From Paenibacillus senegalensis JC66 (GTDB taxonomy: Bacteria > Bacillota > Bacilli > Paenibacillales > NBRC-103111), in NCBI RefSeq assembly GCF_000285515.1, contig NZ_HE610958.1, forward strand, positions 143,137 through 207,136: DNA of 64,000 bases, in the 5' to 3' direction. Below, in pieces: positions 21,545 through 30,144 of this stretch. A model generated the notes under the pieces. The model was not told the origin of the DNA. It was given only the letters and a program-made list of their open reading frames with translations, and made no database searches. Position numbers and translations under genes: made by a program. The number at the start of each line of letters is the position of its first letter. Position 1 is the stretch's first letter.

Positions 21545-22306
21545 TCAAAAGCCTGCTGTCCAGCCTGCATCCGCGGCAACGACTGCACCGTTGACAAAGC
21601 TCGATTCATCAGAAGCCAGGAACAGCGCAACTTGCGCAATTTCCTCAGGCTGTCCTACTCGCGGAATAACGCCTTGCGTCACTTTCGTCCGCGATGCCCC
21701 GAATTCATTCCAATCCGTCGTCCCTGCAGTAATGTTCGTCATCGTAGCGCCGGGAGCGATCGCATTGCAGCGGATGCCTTTTTGCGCGTACATGAAGCCG
21801 GTGTTTTTCGTAATCCCGATAACGGCATGCTTCGACGCCGTATAGGCTGCGCCTGCATGTGCGCCGCTAAACCCGCCCGTTGAGGCTGTATTGACAATAA
21901 CACCTTTTCCTTTATCGAGGAAGATCGGGATCGCTTTGCGAATCGCGCGCATAACGCCTTTCGTGTTCACATCGAAAATCAGATCCCATTTCTCGTCGCT
22001 GACATCGCCAACCGGCGCCATATTGTCCATCATACCGGCATTGTTCACGAGAATGTCGAGTGTTCCGAATTCGCTAACAGCTTTATCGATCATAGCGTGA
22101 ATATCTTCCAGCTTCGCAATGTTCGTTTGTACCGCTACCGCTTCGCCGCCACTCGCCTTGATTCCCCCGGCAACCGCTTCCGCGCCCTCGATGTTCAAAT
22201 CGGCAACGACGACTTTGGCTCCCTCTTTCGCGTACAGCTCAGCAATCGCCTTGCCCATGCCCGATGCCGCGCCTGTAACGACCGCTACTTTTCCATCCAA
22301 ACGCAT
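21545..22306 (-). CDS. SDR-family NAD(P)-dependent oxidoreductase
   Basis: The 253-residue product is a classical short-chain dehydrogenase. It has the cofactor loop TGAASGMGKAIA, LVNNAG, the catalytic Ser region NTASTGG, and YTASKHAVIG with the catalytic Tyr/Lys. VVADLN after the second strand suggests NAD preference. The ATG has GGAGGG close by, and a strong promoter lies upstream. Together with the downstream TetR gene it may form a small inducible detoxification unit. The substrate is unknown. Confidence 0.92.
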   Translation of the reverse strand: MRLDGKVAVVTGAASGMGKAIAELYAKEGAKVVVADLNIEGAEAVAGGIKASGGEAVAVQTNIAKLEDIHAMIDKAVSEFGTLDILVNNAGMMDNMAPVGDVSDEKWDLIFDVNTKGVMRAIRKAIPIFLDKGKGVIVNTASTGGFSGAHAGAAYTASKHAVIGITKNTGFMYAQKGIRCNAIAPGATMTNITAGTTDWNEFGASRTKVTQGVIPRVGQPEEIAQVALFLASDESSFVNGAVVAADAGWTAGF

Positions 22307-22357
22307 AACGATCCCTCCTCGGATTTACATCATTTTATTAGACAGTTGTTCAATTAA

Positions 22358-22386
22358 ATTATAAAAGTCTGACTATGCCTTGTCAA
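22358..22386 (-). promoter_or_regulatory. Near-consensus sigma-A promoter for the SDR gene
   Basis: On the minus strand TTGACA (22381-22386) and TATAAT (22358-22363) are separated by exactly 17 bases. AATTGAACAACTGTCTAAT directly downstream could hold a regulator site, possibly for the neighbouring TetR protein. Confidence 0.75.
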
Positions 22387-22468
22387 ATGACAATCCGGTG
22401 AAGGGAAATTCGAGAACCGCCATTTGCTTCGCTATTCATTTGACAGCCGGAGAGCAAGGCGCCTTGAT

Positions 22469-23050
22469 TCAATATAAGGAAGCGATCTCCTCGTGGCGAA
22501 AGCAGCTGACGAGATGATCCTGCACCATCCCGGTTGCCTGCATATGGGCATAACAGATCGTCGGGCCCACGAATGCAAATCCCCTCTTCTTCAAATCTTT
22601 GCTCAGCTTATCGGATATCGGGGTTGAGGCGGGCACGTCCTTCAATTCCTGCCACCGGTTCCGGACCGGCCTGCCGTCCACAAACCTCCAAATATAAGCG
22701 TCAAAGCTGCCGAACTCCTCCTGTATTTTCAAAAACGCAGCGGCGTTCTGGACAGCGGCCTCCAGCTTTCGCCTGTTGCGCACTATGCCTTCGTTGGCCA
22801 TCAGTTCCTGGAGCTTCCGGTCATCGAAACGGGCTACTTTTTCCGGGTCGAACCCCTCGAAGGCTTCGCGGTAATGATCGCGTTTTCGCAAAATAGTATA
22901 CCAACTCAAGCCAGCCTGGGCGCTTTCCAACGTCAAAAATTCAAACAGCTTCCGGTCGTCATGCACCGGCACTCCCCACTCTTCATCATGATAACGGATA
23001 TACAGCGGACTGTCGGTTACCCACCCGCAACGCGGTAGATGATCTGTCAT
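22469..23050 (-). CDS. tag: DNA-3-methyladenine glycosylase I
   Basis: Tag removes 3-methyladenine from alkylated DNA. The 193-residue product has the family hallmarks: N-terminal RCGWVTDSPLYIRYHDEEWG (zinc Cys and His), LSWYTILRKRDHYREAFEGF, and the C-terminal GFAFVGPTICYAHMQATG, with the later zinc ligands in HLVSCFRH. AGGAGG precedes the ATG. It has no ada or alkA neighbour here. Confidence 0.96.
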   Translation of the reverse strand: MTDHLPRCGWVTDSPLYIRYHDEEWGVPVHDDRKLFEFLTLESAQAGLSWYTILRKRDHYREAFEGFDPEKVARFDDRKLQELMANEGIVRNRRKLEAAVQNAAAFLKIQEEFGSFDAYIWRFVDGRPVRNRWQELKDVPASTPISDKLSKDLKKRGFAFVGPTICYAHMQATGMVQDHLVSCFRHEEIASLY

Positions 23051-23344
23051 TCATCCGCCTCCTTTTCTGTTTACTCATTTCACCAGATCGAGGTGCTTTG
23101 CACACTCCCCCGACTCATACCGGCTTTTGACCTCTAGTCCGTTATCATAATACACTATTGTGCCCAGGGTGATCAGCTTAAAAAGCTACATCTTTCGAAA
23201 AATGAGAAGTCCGCCGTAATCACCGCGTTCTTACCGGCAGGTAAACGAGGGATTGCCCCAAGGCGGAGGTTGCGAGATTGCTCTCCAGGTCAAAGCCTTC
23301 AACGGGCTCTATAGCCGAGAATCTTTGTACGAATGCCTTCAAGG

Positions 23345-23710
23345 TTAACTCCAGCATGAAAATAGCCAAGGTTCGCGGGGTTCGCGGGCTGCGCGAGCTT
23401 ATGGCCTGCGTTTTGTACGAAATGTCGTACAAATTCATGGGGTTGAAGTGCGATTACCGGAGATTTATATGAAACATCGTACAATGACAGGGGATTGGAG
23501 GGCGATTACCCAAGATTTGTATGACAAATCGTACAAATGCAGGAGATTGAGGTGCGATTGCCCGAGATTTGTATGACAAATCGTACAAATGCAGGGCTTT
23601 ATTAAGGAGCTGCAGCCAGTGTTTCAGACGAAATGTCGTACAAATCATGTGATTGAGATGCGATTACACGAAATTGCTTATCATGCGGGGTATTTTATTT
23701 TCACAGAAAA
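23345..23710. repeat. 52-bp-period palindromic composite repeat, locus A
   Basis: Five palindromes begin at 23412, 23464, 23515, 23567 and about 23622, i.e. 52, 51, 52 and 55 bp apart. The first is perfect: TTTGTACGA-AATG-TCGTACAAA. The roughly 30-bp segments between them are themselves similar (GCAGG-GATTGAGGTGCGATTACCC-GAG). The left flank has CTCCAGCATGAAAATAGCC and a G+C-rich GGTTCGCGGGG pair; the right end is TTTTATTTTCACAGAAA. The same arrangement recurs at loci B and C, making this a defined element of about 360 bp. Confidence 0.85.
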
Positions 23711-23750
23711 ACCGCATACAATCGCCGCTACAGCGGGGCCCGAGCGAATT
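23697..23750. repeat. Dispersed 50-bp module next to repeat locus A
   Basis: ACAGAAAAACCGCATACAAT followed by CGCCGCTACAGCGGGGCCCG and AGCGAATT matches, inverted, the 50 bases at 58087-58138. Both copies lie close to a GGGGCTGTCC hairpin, so the modules probably moved or duplicated together. Confidence 0.6.
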
Positions 23751-23796
23751 TTTTTTAGATAATGTAATCTCTGCTCTTTAAATACACAGTAAAAAA

Positions 23797-23841
23797 GGGG
23801 CTGTCCAGTCAGTGAAAACTGACGACTGGACGCCCCGTTTT
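23797..23841 (-). terminator. Terminator of the SLH lyase gene; GGGGCTGTCC hairpin family
   Basis: On the minus strand the hairpin GGGGCGTCCAGTC...GACTGGACAGCCCC is followed directly by TTTTTT, a strong Rho-independent terminator about 130 bases past the lyase stop. The plus strand also ends in a T run, so it is bidirectional. It matches the hairpin at 17181-17224. Confidence 0.8.
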
Positions 23842-23971
23842 TGTTGTATAGCAAAAATCAGGTTACGACTTAGATCCGGCTTTGTATTGAGGAGTGAGGT
23901 TGACCACTGCGTCGGGCTGTTGGGAATGAAAGCTCCCTGCACGGCTGGAAACGGCTGCAGCCGGAATGCGA

Positions 23972-26900
23972 TTAAAAGCCCCTGCTGGCATCCAGCAAAT
24001 TGCTCACCAGCTGCGCACCTTCCGCCCGGGTCAATATTTCTGACGGATCAAAGATTCCGCCCGACTTGCCATGCATGATACCCAGCTGAGCGGCTTCCTT
24101 TACATAAGGCTTTGCCCATGCAGAGATAGCATCCTCGTCCCGGAAAGCTTGCGGTTCCTCTGAGTCGGCTTCCACCCCATACCAGCGATAAGTTCTTACT
24201 GCCAGGGCGGCAGCCTGTTCCCGGGTAAGGGGATCATAGGGTCTGAATTCCGTGTCAGTCATTCCGGTTACAAGCCCCGCTGCTTGAGCGGCAGCCACAT
24301 AAGGGGCAAACCAATCCCCCGCACTCACATCTTCAAAGCCATTAGGCACAGCACCATCTAACTGAAAAGCCCGGGTTAACAAAGCGGTAAATTCGGCACG
24401 GTTCATCGCCCTCTTCGGTTCGAACCTTCCTGCCCCTGTGCCTTCCACCACATGTTTTGCCGATAGCCGTGTAATGGCGCTGTTAGCCCAGTGAGCGGCA
24501 GGCACGTCTAGATACGTTTTCTCATAAACCAGCCATCCGTAATAGGAAAAGCGGTGCAGCTCGGTTTCCCACATATTCTGGCTCGAATTGAATTTACCTG
24601 CCGCGTATTCCAGCTGACCGCCGTCATCCAGACGGTAAAAGCCGAGGAGCGGGGAATAAGCGGTCACATCCGGAGACCAGAGCAGGTATACCGGCTCTGT
24701 AAACCAAGGCAGACTTACAGCTGTACCGTTCTCGCTCACCGCCTCAAGCTTAAGCTCTATAAAATCTCCCTGAGGCTTAAGACGGACTTGATGAACCTGC
24801 TCAGCAAGGGACAGCCATCTATCTAGCAGCTCCTGCTCTACGGGTAAGTAGGAGAAAATGATCCGGGCCCGGTCCTGATCCCCGAGCTCAAGCTCATCGA
24901 GCTGATCGTGCAGCAGTCCTCCCGTAAGCTTCAACTGGAAATGTGCAGAACGAAGCCAAATAATGGCCTCCCTATCCAGCTTCCGGACCGCATCGGCCGT
25001 CCACTCTACACGGTGAATTCCTTCCAGGTCGATTTCGAACCGCTTGTTCTGTATAGTCAGTTGGTCTGAGGTTATGACTAACGTTCCTTCCTCCACTGTT
25101 TTGTCAGGTGCTGCTATTGGGCCTCCGAAAGATGGTCTGCCCTGCCCCGGCACTGCTCCGGGCTTCTCCGGCCCTTCTCCCGGACCGCCTGGTCCTTCCC
25201 CGGGCTCCTCAGGCCCTTCTCCCGGACCGCCTGGCTCTTCCCCGGGCTCCTCAGGCCCTTCTCCCGGACCGCCTGGCTCTTCCCCGGGCTCCTCAGGCCC
25301 TTCTCCCGGACCGCCTGGTCCTTCCCCGGGCTCCTCAGGCCCTTCTCCCGGACCGCCCGGTTTGGCCGTTACCTGAATCCGGAATTCGGACTCCATCGGA
25401 TAAACAGCTTCCGTAACCGTAATGATTGCTTCTCCTGCATTCCTAGCAAAAGCTGTCCCTGAATCGGTAACCGCAACAATATGAGGCGCACTGCTCTCAT
25501 ACCTAGCGTCACTAACCGCTTCCTTTGATCCATCCGGATAAAGCAGCTCAGCCCGCAGCTGCTGACTTCCTCCCTGGATCATGTGCGGACTGCCGTGAAT
25601 GACCAGCGAGCTAGGCTCTCCCTCTGTAACGGTTATGGCCATTGAGCGCTGCAGTCCATAGACGGAATCCGTAACTGTTAGGGTGGCTTCTCCCGGTTGT
25701 TTGGCCCGGCCGATTCCTTGATGATCTATCTCCAGCACAGACGGGTTATCGCTTGCATATACGGTTCCGCTAGCTTCTTCCGTTCGTCCATCCGAGTAAT
25801 GCCAGCGGGAAGTAAGAGGGAGCTGATCGCCTGCCTTCCAGAATTGTGGCACCGTTAGACGGATAGATAACGGGCTTGGCCGGAATATACCGGTCTCGGT
25901 TATGCTATTCCAATTCGTTGCCGAGTTGCCATAGCCGTTAATCCGGATATAGCGGGCGGTTATCGGAGCAAACGGATATAATTCAGGCTGGACCGTTAGA
26001 CCAGAGCTGATACCATCCGGGTATACCGTTGTCCATTCGCTGCCATCCTGGGAGACATGGATATCGAAATATTGGGTCCTGCTGTTCCCATTGAAAATTG
26101 CGATGGATACGGCGCCGACTTCTGTCGAAGCGCCTAGATCATACTGGATCCATTGCTCCCCATCGGCTGACCAGCGCGTATCCAGATTCCCATCCAGCGT
26201 CTTATCCGGGGTGTTGCCCTGGGCAGCCTCCGGAACAGCGCTTGCCGTAACCGCAGCTACTGGCAGCCTGTTCACTTCCGGAAGGTCACCGATAATCGGT
26301 CCAGTGCGGAAAGAAACCGTATACCGGTTAACCGCCGCAGGATCGCGCGGATCGGTTACGTCCACGAAAGCCCGACCGGGAATGCCTGTTGCCGGGATGA
26401 TTGTCACCGGATAGCGGGAGTGCGCGTCCACAACAGGCAATTCCAGCTCATCGAACGGCAGGGCCACCTCGTAGAATGTTCGCTGCGGGTCAAAACCATC
26501 GACAAGCACGCCATTAACTGTCAGCGAGTCCAGCAGAGGCGGTGCTGGCGTTTCGGGAAGCTCACCGTCCGGAATCGTCCAATCCGTTAAAGGATGGACA
26601 GCAGGAGCATGTGAAGGAAGCGGTTCATGACCGTTAAGCGGCACCATCCAGACGGAAAGAGTACCCGCTTCCACATCTGTCATATGCACAGCGAGCTTCT
26701 TCACACCGTAGTTCACCGACTGACCCGGAGGGTTAGGAGAGCTGGGAAGCGGAACCGCATCCATTGCTGAGAAAGACGCTCCTGTTGGCGCCTCCAGCAA
26801 TTTTACATAAAGCTGCTTGTCCTTCTCACGCAAAATAGCTGCCTGTCCATTCCCGATAATTTCAATATCAGCTGTAGTATGCATAAACCAGTAGATTTCA

Positions 26901-29761
26901 GAAGGCGATTTCAGCACCATTTCATCTTGAAGGATCAGCTCCTTGCGGTCTCCTGTCAGCATGAGCCCACGCTTCAGGCTCACTGCATCAGCCGGATAGC
27001 GGTCTGTCATATCCAGAATTCCGTAGCCGCCGCGCGGCTTGAATTCACTCTTTTCCAATAAAGCCTTGGCCTTATGGTCCTGCTGAAGAACAGGATTCTT
27101 TTGCGGATTGATGACCAGCGTATTGTGACCTTCTGCCGTTTTTCTATAGTACTGCCAACGGTTCCTGTTATAATCCCAGAATCCGGGCAGACTGTAACTC
27201 TCATTACCGACATCAAGCGCCCATCTGACGCCAAGCGCATCCATCACAAAGCTGCCCGAATCCAGATCGTGATGGCTCAGCAGAGTTTCGTTGAAGCCTT
27301 TCATAGAAACGAACAAAGCATTCGGATCGTTCCAGGCACTTCTCATCGAGATAGCCTCAATCCCGGAGAAAGTCCGGTCCAATTCTGTCGGCGGCACATC
27401 AAACATTCCAGGACGGTATAATACTAGATATAAAGGATCAAATACTCCTTTACGCCTGTACAGGTCTCCCAAATGCCAGGCCAATTCAGGCTGGTCGAAA
27501 AAGCTGGCAAACCACATCGATTCCGGCTGGGCCATCGTGATCCCGCCATCGTAGAAGTTGAAGAAGCCTCCTTCACCCAGCAAATAAACCGGGAATGCAC
27601 CCGACTCTCTGATACCCGGCATACTGGAGAGGCCGTAATCGGTTTTCAGCACATTGTTCATTGCAGCCATCATATAGGTCAAATATTGCCCGCCATAATG
27701 CCAGTAAGCCGGCCCTTCCGGCCAAGTGCCGTCAGGCGTATAGTGTCTCAGCGCTTGCTGCAATTTGTGATAGGCTCCTTGCAAAACCCGGGATGCCGAC
27801 TCTTGTACAGGACCACGCTCATCGAGGACCGCAAGTGCTGCTACAGCAAAACTTCCATTGTCTACCAGGTTAATATTGTTATATTCTCCGTTATGTCTAA
27901 ACTCGCCATTGTACCAGTCCAAGGCAACCGCCAGAGCTTTATCCGCAATTGCATCGGCCGCCATACTCCGCTGTGCAGGCGACATATATTCATAAACCCA
28001 ATCGTAGGCAAGAGCTACAGCGAAGGTCAATTCCGCCATAGGAAGCATATTGTTATGTCGATCTCCCCAGTCAGGATACTCCGAGAGCGCCTCAAGCTCC
28101 AGAACGACCCTCTCGGCGTATTTCGTTTCACCGCTTAATTGATACATCAATGCAGCCGGGACCAGCCTGCTGCGGATAACCGAGTAATTCGAGCCGTTGG
28201 GAGCATAGGGCAGCGGGAGCGTGTTCAAAACCGGATCAGCCCTCTGCCTTAACAAATCATACCATTCCGTTACATAAGGATCCGTTCCAATTAAACCCCT
28301 TATATATGCAAAATCATCCGCAGTCGCCAGGAGCCGGGGGTGACTGCCTTCTTCAACCTCTTGCGCAAACTTGTCAACAAAATCACCCGCAATTGGAGCC
28401 GCATAAATTTTGACAACATCTTCGGTCACTTGCCCTTCTGCTGTAGAAGCGGCTACACGGAATTCGTCATAACCGATATAGCCTGCGTTCGGTGTATAGG
28501 TGAAGGAGCCGTCCGCCTCCACAGTGGCCTGACCATATCGCGGTTCCGTCAAGCGGGTCCATAGCACCTTCTCAGGCTCCGGCATGAGAACGCTTTCTAT
28601 TTTCCCGGAATAAGACTGATTTTTCGGAGTAGTGTGCCATACAAGATCGAGCTCAGGCGCCTCAGCGGCAGGTACCACCTCCAGCTCAACTACTCCCGTC
28701 CTCGGTCCGCCGTTCCCTGCGTCCGCAATAAATACGAAACGATCCTTGCCGCTGTACCCTCTATCGGGATAGTAGGTGAATGTTCCGTCGGAACGAACGT
28801 TGGCCGTGCCGTGCAGGGGATCCATCACTTTGCTGAATACAATTGGTGCCCCCTGTGCATCATTAGCTATCAGCTGTCCTGACAGCCCGCCATTCTGCTG
28901 AACCATTTCGTTTAACGAGACTACAGCCAAGCTCTCCCTGGCATCAACACTGACTACAGTGGCGGCCGTCAGTCCGTTTTCCTTGGCAGTTACCGTGATA
29001 ATCGAGTATCCCTCTTTCAGAGCCCGGAGCTGCCCCGTGCCGGACACCTCGACTACATGCGGCGCCGAAGATTCCCATTGAACCTGCTGATTAGTAGCGT
29101 TGGCAGGGGTCAGCTGGGGAGTTAAAACCGCCTCCGCACCAGAGTCCAGCTCCATATGAGTATCCTCCAGAGCTATTCCCTCCAGCTCGACATATTCTTC
29201 CACGGCAAAATCATCAAACCATACCTTCCCGCTTGAATTTTCCAGGAAAGCCTCAATTTTTAGCCACGGAGGGGATGCAGCGTTATCTGGAATTGTAAGT
29301 ACCCGTTCAAAATAAGTCCAGTCGTTCGTCCCTCTCTTTTCCACTATATTAATCAGAATATTGCCGCCAGTTCGTCCAGCCTGAACTCTTACGAGAGCTT
29401 TGCCGCTTACGTTATCTGTTTTCATCCATCCGCTAATTCGGTAAGTGGCGCCAATTTCGATAGCACGAGTTTCTACAATCACCGCTCCGCGGCTCGGAGA
29501 CTCTGCTTCAACGCTCGCAGAATGGCTGCCGCTTCGCGCCACCTCCGTATCAACGGCAAAAACCGGAGAGCCACTTGCCCGCCAGCTGTCCGTAGCAGCA
29601 GGCGCTACGTTGTCCTTCCAGCCGGACCTCGTCTCCGTAACCTCAAACCCTCCATTAGTAAGCAGATTTGTACTGCTTTGAGCGGAAGCAGCAAGCCCCC
29701 CCATAGGCGCTAGGCCGGAAAGCAATACCCCGCACAACAACAACATAATCCATCGTTTCAA
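23972..29761 (-). CDS. Very large S-layer-anchored heparinase II/III-type polysaccharide lyase
   Basis: The 1,929-residue secreted protein starts at TTG behind GGAGG, with a signal peptide (MKRWIMLLLCGVLLSGLAPM). Domains in order: carbohydrate-binding jelly roll (about 30-190), Big2-like (195-275), two Ig/cadherin-like repeats (280-455), and an alpha/alpha-toroid plus heparinase II/III beta-domain (about 460-1060; NINLVDNGSFAV, SHHDLDSGSFVMDALG, TAEGHNTLVINP). Then come a discoidin F5/8-type domain (about 1170-1320), two Big2-like segments, a Gly/Pro/Glu linker of 14-residue repeats (about 1465-1540), an unrecognised domain, and three SLH domains (about 1750-1929). It should sit on the secondary wall polymer and cleave an acidic polysaccharide. 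A cre-like site lies upstream. Confidence 0.9.
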   Translation of the reverse strand: MKRWIMLLLCGVLLSGLAPMGGLAASAQSSTNLLTNGGFEVTETRSGWKDNVAPAATDSWRASGSPVFAVDTEVARSGSHSASVEAESPSRGAVIVETRAIEIGATYRISGWMKTDNVSGKALVRVQAGRTGGNILINIVEKRGTNDWTYFERVLTIPDNAASPPWLKIEAFLENSSGKVWFDDFAVEEYVELEGIALEDTHMELDSGAEAVLTPQLTPANATNQQVQWESSAPHVVEVSGTGQLRALKEGYSIITVTAKENGLTAATVVSVDARESLAVVSLNEMVQQNGGLSGQLIANDAQGAPIVFSKVMDPLHGTANVRSDGTFTYYPDRGYSGKDRFVFIADAGNGGPRTGVVELEVVPAAEAPELDLVWHTTPKNQSYSGKIESVLMPEPEKVLWTRLTEPRYGQATVEADGSFTYTPNAGYIGYDEFRVAASTAEGQVTEDVVKIYAAPIAGDFVDKFAQEVEEGSHPRLLATADDFAYIRGLIGTDPYVTEWYDLLRQRADPVLNTLPLPYAPNGSNYSVIRSRLVPAALMYQLSGETKYAERVVLELEALSEYPDWGDRHNNMLPMAELTFAVALAYDWVYEYMSPAQRSMAADAIADKALAVALDWYNGEFRHNGEYNNINLVDNGSFAVAALAVLDERGPVQESASRVLQGAYHKLQQALRHYTPDGTWPEGPAYWHYGGQYLTYMMAAMNNVLKTDYGLSSMPGIRESGAFPVYLLGEGGFFNFYDGGITMAQPESMWFASFFDQPELAWHLGDLYRRKGVFDPLYLVLYRPGMFDVPPTELDRTFSGIEAISMRSAWNDPNALFVSMKGFNETLLSHHDLDSGSFVMDALGVRWALDVGNESYSLPGFWDYNRNRWQYYRKTAEGHNTLVINPQKNPVLQQDHKAKALLEKSEFKPRGGYGILDMTDRYPADAVSLKRGLMLTGDRKELILQDEMVLKSPSEIYWFMHTTADIEIIGNGQAAILREKDKQLYVKLLEAPTGASFSAMDAVPLPSSPNPPGQSVNYGVKKLAVHMTDVEAGTLSVWMVPLNGHEPLPSHAPAVHPLTDWTIPDGELPETPAPPLLDSLTVNGVLVDGFDPQRTFYEVALPFDELELPVVDAHSRYPVTIIPATGIPGRAFVDVTDPRDPAAVNRYTVSFRTGPIIGDLPEVNRLPVAAVTASAVPEAAQGNTPDKTLDGNLDTRWSADGEQWIQYDLGASTEVGAVSIAIFNGNSRTQYFDIHVSQDGSEWTTVYPDGISSGLTVQPELYPFAPITARYIRINGYGNSATNWNSITETGIFRPSPLSIRLTVPQFWKAGDQLPLTSRWHYSDGRTEEASGTVYASDNPSVLEIDHQGIGRAKQPGEATLTVTDSVYGLQRSMAITVTEGEPSSLVIHGSPHMIQGGSQQLRAELLYPDGSKEAVSDARYESSAPHIVAVTDSGTAFARNAGEAIITVTEAVYPMESEFRIQVTAKPGGPGEGPEEPGEGPGGPGEGPEEPGEEPGGPGEGPEEPGEEPGGPGEGPEEPGEGPGGPGEGPEKPGAVPGQGRPSFGGPIAAPDKTVEEGTLVITSDQLTIQNKRFEIDLEGIHRVEWTADAVRKLDREAIIWLRSAHFQLKLTGGLLHDQLDELELGDQDRARIIFSYLPVEQELLDRWLSLAEQVHQVRLKPQGDFIELKLEAVSENGTAVSLPWFTEPVYLLWSPDVTAYSPLLGFYRLDDGGQLEYAAGKFNSSQNMWETELHRFSYYGWLVYEKTYLDVPAAHWANSAITRLSAKHVVEGTGAGRFEPKRAMNRAEFTALLTRAFQLDGAVPNGFEDVSAGDWFAPYVAAAQAAGLVTGMTDTEFRPYDPLTREQAAALAVRTYRWYGVEADSEEPQAFRDEDAISAWAKPYVKEAAQLGIMHGKSGGIFDPSEILTRAEGAQLVSNLLDASRGF
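25171..25365 (-). repeat. 42-bp coding minisatellite (Gly/Pro/Glu linker)
   Basis: About five near-identical 42-bp units, containing CTTCTCCCGGACCGCCTGG and CCCCGGGCTCCTCAGG on the plus strand, encode the 14-residue unit GGPGEGPEEPGEEP in the linker of the SLH lyase. The unit preserves frame, so copy-number change alters linker length only. Confidence 0.9.
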
Positions 29762-29812
29762 GGTCAGTTCCTCCCTCTAATTGCGGTCATGTTCTGATGA
29801 TCCTACAAGATT

Positions 29813-29826
29813 AGAAAGCGCTATCA
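29813..29826 (-). promoter_or_regulatory. cre-like catabolite repression site
   Basis: The minus strand reads TGATAGCGCTTTCT, two mismatches from the CcpA consensus TGWAANCGNTNWCA, about 52 bases upstream of the lyase start. The core AGCGCT is intact. Carbon-catabolite control would suit a polysaccharide-degrading enzyme. Confidence 0.4.
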
Positions 29827-30045
29827 AAAATAACCATTTCTGATTCTTCTGCAGGTTTTAGTAAAATGTCCCTCCTTTACAATGTGGTGCAATTATCCAA
29901 TTTTCACTTTAAATGAAACCGGGGATTCGCGCCTATATAGAAGTTTTCTTATTCCCTATCCAGTCTTAATAGAGGCGCTATCATTATTTAAGATTTATAG
30001 TCCATAATCGTGATTAACCAATTGCCTCCTGTTTTTATGGACTCG

Positions 30046-30080
30046 AAAAGAAAGGCGGCCCGGAAATTCCGAGCCGCTGT
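30046..30080 (-). terminator. Terminator after nagA
   Basis: On the minus strand GCGGCTCGGAA-TTTCCGGGCCGC is followed by CTTTCTTTTC, about 65 bases after the nagA stop. Confidence 0.7.
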
Positions 30081-30144
30081 GCAAGTTTAAAAATTGGTAT
30101 AAATCGCGTATGAACCTCGATTATGCAGACTTCACGAAAATTGT

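Larger units (their letters stand above)
29762..30144. other. Intergenic region between the SLH lyase and nagA
   Basis: It holds the lyase promoter region with a cre-like site (29813-29826) and the nagA terminator (30046-30080). I see no gene in the remaining A+T-rich sequence. Confidence 0.5.

Noticed and set aside
23412-23645. CRISPR array (short palindromic repeats at regular 52-bp spacing)
   Set aside because: The sequences between palindromes are conserved within and between loci, the repeats vary, and no cas gene is in the window.
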